Part shown: one piece after another, positions 16,759-25,395 of the stretch
How positions within the stretch are numbered: the first letter of the stretch is position 1
How the letters are laid out: the number at the start of each line of letters is the position of its first letter
Assembly: GCF_009650605.1 (NCBI RefSeq)
Contig: NZ_WAJT01000001.1
Location: forward strand, 496,001-560,000
From: Labrenzia sp. CE80
Lineage (GTDB): Bacteria; Pseudomonadota; Alphaproteobacteria; Rhizobiales; Stappiaceae
Reading direction: 5' to 3'
DNA length: 64,000 bases
Program-made: the position numbers and the translations under genes
Notes under the pieces: generated by a model
Told to the model about the DNA's origin: nothing
Seen by the model: the letters and a program-made list of their open reading frames with translations, nothing else
Databases searched by the model: none

Positions 16759-17499
16759 TCAGGCTTCAAGTCGGCCGAGTGTCTGGATGGCCTGTTTGCG
16801 CAGGTCATCCGTGTCGGCCATCAGTTTTGAAACGGTTTCATAGGCGCGGGTGATGCGAACCATGTGGGCGACCTCGATCACACCACGCACGTTCGACTGC
16901 TCAAGCGCGCCCTGAATAACCCTTGGGTTTTCGGCCGGGAGCGGCTCCTCATGTGTGTAAAGGTTTTCGCCGAGAGCTTTGAGGTCTTCCGGGTTGTCGA
17001 AGTCGACAACACGAAGCTTGCCGCGAATTCCCAATTCGGAGACGATCGTGCCGTCTTCGGCAATATCAACCTTGCCGTCTTCTGTCGTGAAGCTGATTGG
17101 GCCGCCGTCGGTCAGGATCGGTCTGCCATCCGCAGTCGTCATCTGGCCCGTTGGCGCGATATGAAATGCACCATTGCGGGTATAGGCTTCGGTGCCATCT
17201 TCATTTTGCACCGCGAACCAGCCATCGCCATCGATCGCTACGTCGAAATCATTTCCGGTGAGCCGGACGCTTCCCTGAAGAAGGTTGAGGCCTGCACCAT
17301 AGTCCTGCACATAGGACAGATTTTTGTCGCCCTGCATGAATTCGGTCGCCTCTGCCAACGGCATCAAGACTTCCTCAAAGACCATGCGCTGGGTCTTGTA
17401 ACCCGTTGTCGTCAGGTTCGCCATGTTGTTGGCGACGAGGTCCATCTGATTCCTCAGGGACATCTGACGTGACAAGGTTATGAGCTGTGCATTCTCCAT
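16759..17499 (-). CDS. flgF: Flagellar proximal rod protein FlgF
   Basis: FlgF is one of the proximal rod subunits. The start at 17499 (MENAQLITLSRQMSLRNQMD) follows AAAGGGA and gives 246 residues; the longer frame to 17664 runs through the promoter region. The rod signature NNMANLTTTGYKTQRMVFEEV and the C-terminal VRITRAYETVSKLM are clear. It is first in the flgF-flgG-flgA-flgH operon. A sigma54-like promoter lies 67 bases upstream, with CtrA-type boxes beyond. Confidence 0.95.
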   Translation of the reverse strand: MENAQLITLSRQMSLRNQMDLVANNMANLTTTGYKTQRMVFEEVLMPLAEATEFMQGDKNLSYVQDYGAGLNLLQGSVRLTGNDFDVAIDGDGWFAVQNEDGTEAYTRNGAFHIAPTGQMTTADGRPILTDGGPISFTTEDGKVDIAEDGTIVSELGIRGKLRVVDFDNPEDLKALGENLYTHEEPLPAENPRVIQGALEQSNVRGVIEVAHMVRITRAYETVSKLMADTDDLRKQAIQTLGRLEA

Positions 17500-17566
17500 A
17501 TTAACAAATCCCTTTGCTCCCCGATGAGCCGACAATCTCCCCAGACCGCTGGCTCGGGACCCTAAT

Positions 17567-17582
17567 TGCACATGCCGTGCCA
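17567..17582 (-). promoter_or_regulatory. Candidate sigma54 promoter of the flgF operon
   Basis: On the minus strand it reads TGGCAC-N5-GTGC, with GG and GC exactly 10 bases apart. One base differs from the consensus TTGC. Confidence 0.55.
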
Positions 17583-17634
17583 GAAAATAAATCATTGAAA
17601 AAACTGGGTAAAAGGGAAATTTGCCAAGTGCATC

Positions 17635-17649
17635 CGGCAAGAGTTTCCG
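17635..17649. promoter_or_regulatory. Inverted repeat CGGCAA-N3-TTTCCG upstream of flgF
   Basis: This is the same element as at 12866-12880, with one mismatch in the right arm. It lies about 53 bases beyond the -24 box of the flgF sigma54-like promoter and is a candidate FlbD-type enhancer. Confidence 0.45.
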
Positions 17650-17656
17650 GCAGATA

Positions 17657-17671
17657 TTAACCACTTGGTAA
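17657..17671. promoter_or_regulatory. CtrA-type box TTAA-N7-GTAA (flgF/fliL region)
   Basis: This is a near-match to TTAA-N7-TTAA, with one base off in the second half-site. It lies between flgF and fliL. Confidence 0.4.
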
Positions 17672-17691
17672 TTTCTGCCGGGCTATGCTTG

Positions 17692-17718
17692 TTAACGATT
17701 TGGTAACCATTCGTTAAC
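17692..17718. promoter_or_regulatory. Double CtrA-type box TTAA-N7-GTAA-N7-TTAAC before fliL
   Basis: Three half-sites are spaced at 11-base steps, so two overlapping boxes share the middle GTAA. The element lies 62 bases before the fliL start and serves the divergent fliL/flgF region. Confidence 0.55.
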
Positions 17719-17779
17719 CATTAAGGGCTTTAGAAACTATAAGCGCGCGTGAAGCGTTGCAGGCAAATCGGAGTGCTTG

Positions 17780-18289
17780 ATGGCGGACGAAGATGCTGGT
17801 GCTGCCGACGACGAAGCAGACGGCGAAGCCGAAGGTGGGGGCGGCAAGAAGAAGCTGATCCTCTTTGGAGGGATCGGTGCTGTTGTTCTCATAGGAGCCG
17901 GTGCTGGCGCCTATTTCTTTCTCGCGGGCGGCGACGCTCCGGCTCCGACCGTGGACGGCGAGCAGCCTGTCGTGGAAGAGCAGAAGCCGGTGGTGTTTTA
18001 CGATCTGCCGGAAATGACCGTGAATTTGGCGACCGACGGACGCACCACCTACCTGAAGGTGCGCATCGCGCTCGAGGTTCAGGATCGGGCGATGGTCGAT
18101 CAGATCTCGCCCTACCTGCCGCGTATTCTCGATGCTTTCCAGATCTATCTGCGAGAGCTTCGCCCTGCGGACCTAGAAGGGTCTGCTGGTTTGTTTCGTC
18201 TGAAGGAAGAATTGCTCAGACGCATCAATCTTTCTGTCTACCCCGCACGGGTCGAGGGTGTCCTGTTCAAGGAAATTCTCGTCCAGTAG
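17780..18289 (+). CDS. fliL: Flagellar basal body-associated protein FliL
   Basis: FliL surrounds the stator units and steadies them at the motor. The 169 residues have an acidic N-terminus, one membrane segment (residues 26-49, LILFGGIGAVVLIGAGAGAY), a linker, and a periplasmic domain with the family pattern YDLPEMTVNLATDGRTTYLKV (in part) and LREELLRRIN-like helices. ATG at 17780 is preferred over TTG at 17777. It leads the fliL-fliM-DUF6468-motE run. Confidence 0.93.
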   Translation: MADEDAGAADDEADGEAEGGGGKKKLILFGGIGAVVLIGAGAGAYFFLAGGDAPAPTVDGEQPVVEEQKPVVFYDLPEMTVNLATDGRTTYLKVRIALEVQDRAMVDQISPYLPRILDAFQIYLRELRPADLEGSAGLFRLKEELLRRINLSVYPARVEGVLFKEILVQ

Positions 18290-18312
18290 GTGCCGGCTCC
18301 TGATGGTGCGAA

Positions 18313-19542
18313 ATGGCTGACGACGACGATCTAACCGAAGAAGATATGGCCGATGCTTGGGGCGCTGCCCTGGCAGAGCAAGGTGCGGGCGACGACGAAG
18401 GCGATGACCTCGCGGCGGCCTGGGGTGCTGCGCTTGAGGAGCAAGGCGCCGGTACTTCGGACGACATGGCGGCCCAATGGGCTGCGATGATCGATGACAG
18501 CGAGCCTGATCTTGAAAACGCCACCCGGGGCGCCGACCGTGTTTTGAACCAGGAGGAAATCGATAACCTCCTTGGCTTCAATATCGACGACACGATTGCG
18601 GGCGACCAGAGCGGAATTCGCGCACTTATCAACTCGGCAATGGTGTCCTACGAACGCCTGCCGATGCTGGAAATCGTCTTTGACAGGCTCGTTCGCCTGA
18701 CGACGACGTCCTTGCGCAATTTCACCTCTGACAATGTTGAAGTCTCACTTGATTCAATCAGTTCAGTCCGGTTTGGTGATTACCTCAACTCGATTCCGCT
18801 GCCTGCCATTCTGGGTGTCTTCAAGGCTGAAGAATGGGACGGGTTTGGCCTGATCACAGTTGAATCAAGCCTGATCTACTCAATCATCGACGTACTTTTG
18901 GGCGGTGGGCGTGGAACCACTGCGGTGCGCGTCGAGGGCCGGCCCTACACGACGATTGAAACCGGGTTGGTGCAGCAGATGGTCTCGCTCATCCTGCAGG
19001 ATGCGGAGCAGGCGTTCGCGCCTTTGAGCCCGGTTCATTTCAATCTGGAGCGACTGGAAACAAACCCGCGTTTCGCGGCCATTTCTCGTCCGGCAAATGC
19101 GGCCATTCTTGTCGAGCTGCGGATCGACATGGAGGATCGCGGCGGTACTGTCGAGATCATGATGCCCTATGCAACGCTGGAGCCGATTCGCGATCTGCTG
19201 CTCCAAATGTTCATGGGTGAGAAGTTCGGCCGTGATGCGACCTGGGAAGGCCACCTTGCATCAGAGATTCACGCTGCGGAAGTGGAAGTGGATGCGGTGC
19301 TTTACGAAACCCACCTGCCACTTGGGCGGGTTTTGAGTCTGGATGTTGGGCAAACATTGATTTTCGACGTCGACCCGTCGGATCCGGTCTTGATAAAATG
19401 CGGCAACATCCCGTTGACCGAAGGCACGCTCGGCAAGGTCGAGGATTCGATCGCAATTCGTGTCGCCAAGAACCTGCGAAAACCGAAAATGACCCTAGCT
19501 GCGTTTGAGCGGGCCATGCAAAACGAAATGGATGCACAATGA
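18313..19542 (+). CDS. fliM: Flagellar motor switch protein FliM
   Basis: FliM is the middle layer of the C ring and receives CheY-P. The 409 residues contain the LNQEEIDNLLGF motif at 78-89, the usual CheY-binding segment, and a full FliM middle and C-terminal SpoA-like domain (RPYTTIETGLVQQMV; VDVGQTLIFD-like). Unusually, 75 acidic residues precede that motif, with two copies of AWGAAL(A/E)EQGAG (15-26 and 36-47) and a third partial copy (AAQWAAMI). The gene overlaps the next by four bases. Confidence 0.95.
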   Translation: MADDDDLTEEDMADAWGAALAEQGAGDDEGDDLAAAWGAALEEQGAGTSDDMAAQWAAMIDDSEPDLENATRGADRVLNQEEIDNLLGFNIDDTIAGDQSGIRALINSAMVSYERLPMLEIVFDRLVRLTTTSLRNFTSDNVEVSLDSISSVRFGDYLNSIPLPAILGVFKAEEWDGFGLITVESSLIYSIIDVLLGGGRGTTAVRVEGRPYTTIETGLVQQMVSLILQDAEQAFAPLSPVHFNLERLETNPRFAAISRPANAAILVELRIDMEDRGGTVEIMMPYATLEPIRDLLLQMFMGEKFGRDATWEGHLASEIHAAEVEVDAVLYETHLPLGRVLSLDVGQTLIFDVDPSDPVLIKCGNIPLTEGTLGKVEDSIAIRVAKNLRKPKMTLAAFERAMQNEMDAQ

Positions 19543-20156
19543 GCCCTTTGCCCGTCGGAATGATTATCGAAGGTCTGGTCGCCGTTCTTCTGCTGGTTAC
19601 GATCGGATATTGCTTCACTCTGAATCGTCGCCTGCAGCGCTTGCGAGCCGATGAAGAAACTCTTCGGGCGACGATTTCCGAGCTGATGACGGCGACAGAA
19701 ATTGCCGAAAGGGCAATCCTCGGCCTCAAGGCGACTGCGTCGGAAGCAGACAAGACCCTGGGGAACCGCCTGGTTGCGGCCGAGCAGATGTCAGCTGCAT
19801 TGGTTGGTCAGGTCGCCGAAGGGGAGAAAATCTTCACACGTATCAGCCAGATCGCCGAGGCTGCGCGTGCCGCAACAGCAGAGCGGGATGCGTATCAGAC
19901 CCCGCATGCCGGGTATGGGCATCCAGATCCCGCTCCGTATCCTCAGGGCACTTATGTCCCACAGCATCATCCGCAGGCCTACGCACCGGCTCCGCCTCAA
20001 TATGGATCCCATCCACCAGCGGCTCCGGCAGAGCAATCTGGAGTAGGAAGTTCCCAGCGCCGGTCAGGCCGTACCGATGACATTCGAAGCGCAGCGGCCG
20101 AGGCAACTGCCAGGCTGGAGCAGTTTCGTAAGCGTTCCGGAGGCGCAGCTGCATGA
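19539..20156 (+). CDS. DUF6468 membrane protein, PflI-like
   Basis: The product has 205 residues, with one N-terminal membrane helix (about 8-27, MIIEGLVAVLLLVTIGYCF), a coiled-coil region (RRLQRLRADEETLRATISEL), and a Pro/Tyr-rich disordered tail. It matches the DUF6468 proteins found between fliM and a MotE-like gene in many Alphaproteobacteria. The Caulobacter relative PflI helps place the flagellum at the pole; that function here is inference from synteny. Four-base overlaps join it to fliM and motE. Confidence 0.7.
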   Translation: MSPLPVGMIIEGLVAVLLLVTIGYCFTLNRRLQRLRADEETLRATISELMTATEIAERAILGLKATASEADKTLGNRLVAAEQMSAALVGQVAEGEKIFTRISQIAEAARAATAERDAYQTPHAGYGHPDPAPYPQGTYVPQHHPQAYAPAPPQYGSHPPAAPAEQSGVGSSQRRSGRTDDIRSAAAEATARLEQFRKRSGGAAA

Positions 20157-20857
20157 ACCTTCGCCTGCTGCCATTGTTAGCCATTTCAGCCAGCGCCCTT
20201 TTGGCGCTGAAGCTGCTTGGGCTTGTGATGGACAGCGGTGTTGGTGTTGCGCCAATCAAGTCTGCCGTAGCGCAGGAAACGTCCGCTGAACAAGCTGGCG
20301 GAGATATGCCGCCGGCAGCCGAAGGTGAGATTGAGCCCGCAGACGGAGAAAGCCCGGCCACGGACGGGCCGCCGCCATTGCCGGACTCTCTGGAAATAGG
20401 TGGTTCTGCTGCCGAAAGAGCCGTCCTCGAAAGTCTTGGCAAACGCCGGCAAACGCTTGAAAAGCAGGAGGGGCAGCTCGACCTCAGGGAGAAACTTCTG
20501 CAGGCGACCGAGGAACGCATCCAGAAACGTGTCGATGAGCTCAAGCAGCTTGAACAACGGATTGAAGGTGTTGTTGAGGAAAAACGCAAGCAGGAAGAGA
20601 GCGAGATCGCGGGCCTTGTTACCATGTATGAAAATATGAAGCCCAAAGACGCTGCACGGATCTTTGATCGCCTGTCCCTACCGATCCTGCTCAAGGTTGT
20701 GCGGCAGATGAAACCTCGGAAGATGGCCGATGTTTTGAGCAAGATGTCGCCTGAGGCGGCGGAGAAGCTGACCGTTGCCATTGCAAGCGGTGCTCCCAAT
20801 CCGCAGCCACCGCAGCAGGAAGCGGCCGGGGATTTGCCAAAAATCCGCTCAAACTGA
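20153..20857 (+). CDS. motE: MotE-like protein (coiled coil plus MgtE-N-like domain)
   Basis: The product has 234 residues: a signal or anchor segment (1-25), a Pro/Glu-rich linker, a coiled coil (about 86-152), and a C-terminal domain resembling the MgtE N-terminal fold (LVTMYENMKPKDAARIFDRL, then VVRQMKPRKMADVLSKMSPE). MotE in Sinorhizobium is a periplasmic chaperone for the motility protein MotC. No motC is in the window; instead a very large TPR protein follows directly. It overlaps the DUF6468 gene by four bases. Confidence 0.75.
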   Translation: MNLRLLPLLAISASALLALKLLGLVMDSGVGVAPIKSAVAQETSAEQAGGDMPPAAEGEIEPADGESPATDGPPPLPDSLEIGGSAAERAVLESLGKRRQTLEKQEGQLDLREKLLQATEERIQKRVDELKQLEQRIEGVVEEKRKQEESEIAGLVTMYENMKPKDAARIFDRLSLPILLKVVRQMKPRKMADVLSKMSPEAAEKLTVAIASGAPNPQPPQQEAAGDLPKIRSN

Positions 20858-20921
20858 CCGGTATGCCTGCATTTAAGCACGCAGTGTAAGGACGCGTTAA
20901 GACCGCATAACTAAAGGTAAT

Positions 20922-23900
20922 GTGTTAGGCGGCATCCAAAGGACGACAATTGTGCTGAAGCACTTTGGGCAACAGAAAACGAAAGGCTTGGCCTTTCTGC
21001 TTGCCGCCGTGCACAAGTTGCTGTGCGGCGCGTTGGCTTGCCTGTGCCTGATTGCCAGTCTCTCCTTTGTGACACCAGCCTTTTCGCAAGCGCTTGAACC
21101 TGTTGAGTTCAAGGTCCTTCCATCGCCCGGCTACGGACGAATGGTGCTGACCTTTTCCGACCGGACGTTGCTTCCACACTATGACGCGGTAGTCACCGGC
21201 GGCGTCCTGCGCATTTCCTTCGAGGATCCGATCGATATCGACGTCGATGATGTGCCATTGGATCTTGGCGAATATATCACGATCGCCCGCCGCGATCCGG
21301 ATGGCAGTGCTATACGATTTGCGCTGAAGGGGCAGTTCAAGATCAATACTCTCGAGGCGGGGGAGAAACTCTTCGTCGACATTCTGCCGGCAAACTGGCA
21401 GGGACTTCCGCCTGGCTTGCCGGATGATGTGGTTCGGGAGTTGGCAAAGCGGGCCGAAGAGGCCATGCGCAAGGTGCGGGCTCTCGAGCAGGCGCGGCTG
21501 AAGGCGAAAGAAGGTCCGACAGTCGACCTGCATATCGGCGAACACCCCACCTTCACACGGCTCGTCTTTGACTGGTCCATCCGGTTTGACACCGCGTTTG
21601 TGCGTGAAGACGACATTATCAAGCTGACTTTCAATCATCCGGCTCAGCTGGATATCTCTGAATTGCGTGCCCACCTGCCGCAAGGCGTGGTGGACGCCAC
21701 GTCGTTCCTGGACAAGGGTAAGTTGAAATTCCTGATGCGGATCGAGCCATCGGTCGATATCCGGGCGTTTCGCGAAAACCAGACCTATGTCATCGACATC
21801 ACGCCCGAGAACAAGGAACCGATCGACCCGGCCAACCAGTTGATCAATGAGGAGCTAAACACGACGCAGGGCGGCGCGCGCAAAAACATGATCACGGCGC
21901 CCGGAGTTCGTAACACCGAGCCGGAAGCGGCGGTCGTGCCGAGTGATTCAGCCGCACCTCAGCCCGTCAATGTGGCTGCCCCGGCGCCTGAACCAGACGT
22001 GCCGCAGATGTCCGACGAGGCAGCTGCTTTTGGCATGATACCCTTTGATGGCAGTGCGCCTGCAGCTCCCGAGCAGGCGCCGGCGCAGCAGCCTGCGGTC
22101 GAGATGCAGCCGGAGCCTGAAGCCGTTGCCCCGGCCGAACAAGAGGCTAAGGCCCAGCCAAAAGTAACCGAAGAGCAGTCGGTAGACGTTGCTGAGACTG
22201 CTGCGGAGCCTGCGGAAACAGAAGTTGCGTTGAACGTCCCGAAACCGAAGCCATCGCCGGCAGACGCACAAGATGCTTCCGAGGCTGCGATTGACCTGGC
22301 ATCTGCCCAATCAGAGCCTGATGTTGTTGATCCAGTTGAAGCTCAAGTTGCCCCGAACAACATACGTGATGTGCTTGAGGAAGCAGAGGACGCGGTCGCC
22401 GAGGCTGCAGAAATCATGGCGCCTTCGGAAGAGGTTGCGGCCGTGCCTGCACCGGAATTGTCAGCGGAGCCGTTGCCTGTGGCTTCTGCTGATGGCCTGG
22501 AGCTGACTTCGACGATTGCCCCGACAGCGGTGCCCGGCGCGGTCGGCGGGGCCGCCATGCCTCTCATTGGGGCGATGGAAGAGGCGCAACCAGCTATCCG
22601 GACGATGCCGCCTGCGGCTGAAGCGCCTATGCCCACCCCGGCACCTGTTTTGCCCCCAGTTGAAGCCGAGCCGGTCGAAGTGCAGCAGGTATTGCCCGCG
22701 TCCGATACCTCCCTGCCGCCTGCGATGGTTTTGGAGGATGCTGGCGGTGGTGAAGAAGCTTGGCGTGCCCAGGGTGGCGCCGATCTTGGCCAGATCCAGA
22801 ATTCGCCGGAACAGCCACCTGCTGACTTTGCCAAAGAGATCCGCAACTTCGTTTCCGCCGAGGCGCGCCGTATCGGCAACACTGTGCGGATCGTCTTCCC
22901 GTTCCTTGAGCCGGTTTCCAGTGCCGTTTTCCGACGCAATGACAGCATCTGGATGGTGTTTGACACCGGAGCTACGATCGATACGCGCGGAATGGTCTCC
23001 GCCCTTGCTGAAACGGCAGAGAACATCCAGGTGGAAGAGCGTGACGGCTACCAGGTGCTTCGTCTCGACCTTAATGATCCGGTGCTTGCAACTGTCGGGC
23101 TCGATGGCAACTCCTGGAGCCTGGTGATCGGGGACATGATTCTGGAACCTTCGATCCCACTGCGCCTTGAGCGCAATGTGCGCGGAGATGGCGGTTCGGT
23201 CCTGCGCGTCCTCTACAAGGATCCGCAGAATATTCGTGAGATCACAGATCCCTTCGTTGGCGACAAGATTGCATTGGTGACCGGTTTTGGTCCGCCCCGT
23301 GGCCTGTTGAAGCAGCAGCGGTTCGTTGATCTCGATGCCTTGAGTTCTGCGCAGGGCATCGCGATGGCGCTGAAGTCTGATGGTGTCACCATGGAAATCC
23401 TCGGTGATGACGTCATCATCGAGAAGGTTGGCGGGTTGTCGCTTTCCAGCCGGCATCTGCGGGGCGGGACAGGTGCATTCAATTCAATCGTTGATCCGAA
23501 CGAGCCTGGCTATGTTGAGTTCGTGTCTCTGGCCACCAAAGGGCCGTCCACTTATCGCGAACGATTGAACAAGCTTCAGACAGACCTGACGAACGCTCCA
23601 AAGGGCAAGCGACGCAAGCAGCTTATGGACTTGGCGCGTTTTTATCTCGCGCATCAATTTGCGCAGGAATCATTGGGTCTGATGCAGCTGGCGGTCGAAG
23701 AGGAACCGGCGCTCGCTGAAGACAGTTCCTACAATCTGATGATGGGGGCGGCGTATACGCTCGCAGATCGCCCGGATGAGGCCTATGCTCATCTGAACCG
23801 GCCCGAACTCAAGAACAGCCCGGATGGTGCCGTTTGGCAGACCATCGTTGATGTGGCACTTGGCAACTGGACGGCAGCGCGCATTGCTATGCCGCGCGGG

Positions 23901-25253
23901 CGCGCAGTGATTGGTAACTATCCAAAGGCAATTCAGGCGGAATTCAATCTTGCCGCCGCCCATGCGATGGTTGAGGCGAATGACTTTGGCGTGGCCAACA
24001 GCATTCTAGCCGAGATTGAACCGAGTGAGGTCTCTAAATCACAGGCGGCGCGATACGACATTCTGCGCGGACGGGTCGCCGACGCTTCCGGCCGTTCTCA
24101 GGAGGCATTGACCGCCTTCGATCTGGTTGCAAAGTCCGACGACCGTCCGCGGGCCGCCGAGGCGGAGTATCGTGCCTTGCGCATTCGCTATCGCGACGGG
24201 GAGATGAACATCGACGAGGCGATCGATCAATTGTCTGCGCTGGCGACATCCTGGCGCGGTGACGAGATCGAACTTCGCACGCTACGCTTCCTAGCCCAGC
24301 TTCACGCCGAAACTGGCAACTATCGTGAAGCTTTTGAGTCCATGAAATCGGCTGTTCAGGCCGATCCGGAAGCAGATACGACTCGCTTGCTGCAGGAAGA
24401 AATGAACGGTCTTTTTGCTGCGCTCTTTCTTGATGGCAAAGCCGATGAGATGTCGACGGTGAAAGCGCTGTCGCTCTACTATGACTTCCGAGAGATGACT
24501 CCCATCGGCCGCCTTGGCGATGAAATGGTTCGCGGGTTGGCCAAGAAACTGGTCGAGGTAGATCTCCTGGACCAGGCTGCAGAGTTGCTGCGTCATCAAG
24601 TTGACAACCGCCTCAAAGGTGCGGCTCGTGCCCAAATCGCGGCTGACCTTGGGGCCATCTATCTGATCGATCGCAAGCCCGAGCAAGCGCTGAGAGTGTT
24701 GAACCAGACACGTCAGGCCAGCCTGCCGTCAACGCTTGAGCGTCAGCGGAACATTGTCGAGGCGCGCGCCTTGACGGCCAGCGGGCGTCCAGACCTTGCT
24801 CTCGAACTTGTTCGCAACATGCGCGGAAGTGACGTAGACCGCTTGCGCGCTGATACCTTCTGGGCCGCGCAAAGCTGGCGCGATGCGGGCGAACAGCTTG
24901 AGGCAATGCACGGGTCTCGTTGGTCGGACAATATTCCACTCGACCCGCTCGAACGCCGCGATATCCTGCGCGCGGGCATTGCCTATTCTCTTGCGGGTGA
25001 TCAGCTCAGCCTGAACCGACTGCAGAACAAATATCTGGCGAAGATGACGGACAGCCCTGAAGCGCTCGCCTTTGAAGTCGTGACGCGTCCGATTGAAGCC
25101 CAGGGTGTCGAGTTCCTAGAGGTGGCTAACCGGCTTGCCGGCACGGATGAGCTCGAGACGTTTATGGAAGAATATCGGCGCCAATACATGACGCCCGACC
25201 GCTCGCCTGATCAGGCAGCTACGGAAGGCGTCGACACGACAGACGCCGGCTAG
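20922..25253 (+). CDS. Large periplasmic AMIN-like / TPR protein of the flagellar cluster
   Basis: The 1443-residue product is exported: a signal peptide ends near residue 56 (LLCGALACLCLIASLSFVTPAFSQA, in part). Two AMIN-like beta domains follow (about 60-155 and 202-293, with LVFDWS and VIDI strands), then 340 residues rich in Ala, Pro and Glu, a third related beta domain (about 645-840), and a C-terminal half of TPR-like helices. AMIN domains usually bind peptidoglycan or envelope partners. GTG at 20952 behind AAAGGA is a good alternative to GTG at 20922. Lying right behind motE, it may be a stator or envelope accessory; no closer function is known to me. Confidence 0.7.
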   Translation: MLGGIQRTTIVLKHFGQQKTKGLAFLLAAVHKLLCGALACLCLIASLSFVTPAFSQALEPVEFKVLPSPGYGRMVLTFSDRTLLPHYDAVVTGGVLRISFEDPIDIDVDDVPLDLGEYITIARRDPDGSAIRFALKGQFKINTLEAGEKLFVDILPANWQGLPPGLPDDVVRELAKRAEEAMRKVRALEQARLKAKEGPTVDLHIGEHPTFTRLVFDWSIRFDTAFVREDDIIKLTFNHPAQLDISELRAHLPQGVVDATSFLDKGKLKFLMRIEPSVDIRAFRENQTYVIDITPENKEPIDPANQLINEELNTTQGGARKNMITAPGVRNTEPEAAVVPSDSAAPQPVNVAAPAPEPDVPQMSDEAAAFGMIPFDGSAPAAPEQAPAQQPAVEMQPEPEAVAPAEQEAKAQPKVTEEQSVDVAETAAEPAETEVALNVPKPKPSPADAQDASEAAIDLASAQSEPDVVDPVEAQVAPNNIRDVLEEAEDAVAEAAEIMAPSEEVAAVPAPELSAEPLPVASADGLELTSTIAPTAVPGAVGGAAMPLIGAMEEAQPAIRTMPPAAEAPMPTPAPVLPPVEAEPVEVQQVLPASDTSLPPAMVLEDAGGGEEAWRAQGGADLGQIQNSPEQPPADFAKEIRNFVSAEARRIGNTVRIVFPFLEPVSSAVFRRNDSIWMVFDTGATIDTRGMVSALAETAENIQVEERDGYQVLRLDLNDPVLATVGLDGNSWSLVIGDMILEPSIPLRLERNVRGDGGSVLRVLYKDPQNIREITDPFVGDKIALVTGFGPPRGLLKQQRFVDLDALSSAQGIAMALKSDGVTMEILGDDVIIEKVGGLSLSSRHLRGGTGAFNSIVDPNEPGYVEFVSLATKGPSTYRERLNKLQTDLTNAPKGKRRKQLMDLARFYLAHQFAQESLGLMQLAVEEEPALAEDSSYNLMMGAAYTLADRPDEAYAHLNRPELKNSPDGAVWQTIVDVALGNWTAARIAMPRGRAVIGNYPKAIQAEFNLAAAHAMVEANDFGVANSILAEIEPSEVSKSQAARYDILRGRVADASGRSQEALTAFDLVAKSDDRPRAAEAEYRALRIRYRDGEMNIDEAIDQLSALATSWRGDEIELRTLRFLAQLHAETGNYREAFESMKSAVQADPEADTTRLLQEEMNGLFAALFLDGKADEMSTVKALSLYYDFREMTPIGRLGDEMVRGLAKKLVEVDLLDQAAELLRHQVDNRLKGAARAQIAADLGAIYLIDRKPEQALRVLNQTRQASLPSTLERQRNIVEARALTASGRPDLALELVRNMRGSDVDRLRADTFWAAQSWRDAGEQLEAMHGSRWSDNIPLDPLERRDILRAGIAYSLAGDQLSLNRLQNKYLAKMTDSPEALAFEVVTRPIEAQGVEFLEVANRLAGTDELETFMEEYRRQYMTPDRSPDQAATEGVDTTDAG

Positions 25254-25395
25254 CTTCGCGTCCTGAGTTGGTTTCGCCCTTGCCGGATGTGTCGGTAAAG
25301 GGTCTGGCTGTGCCAGACGTTTGGCGGATGAAGTTTCCAGCCCACAGCCTTCCGTGACCTTTCAAGCAGTCACAAGTGCAATCAGAGGCAGCGGG

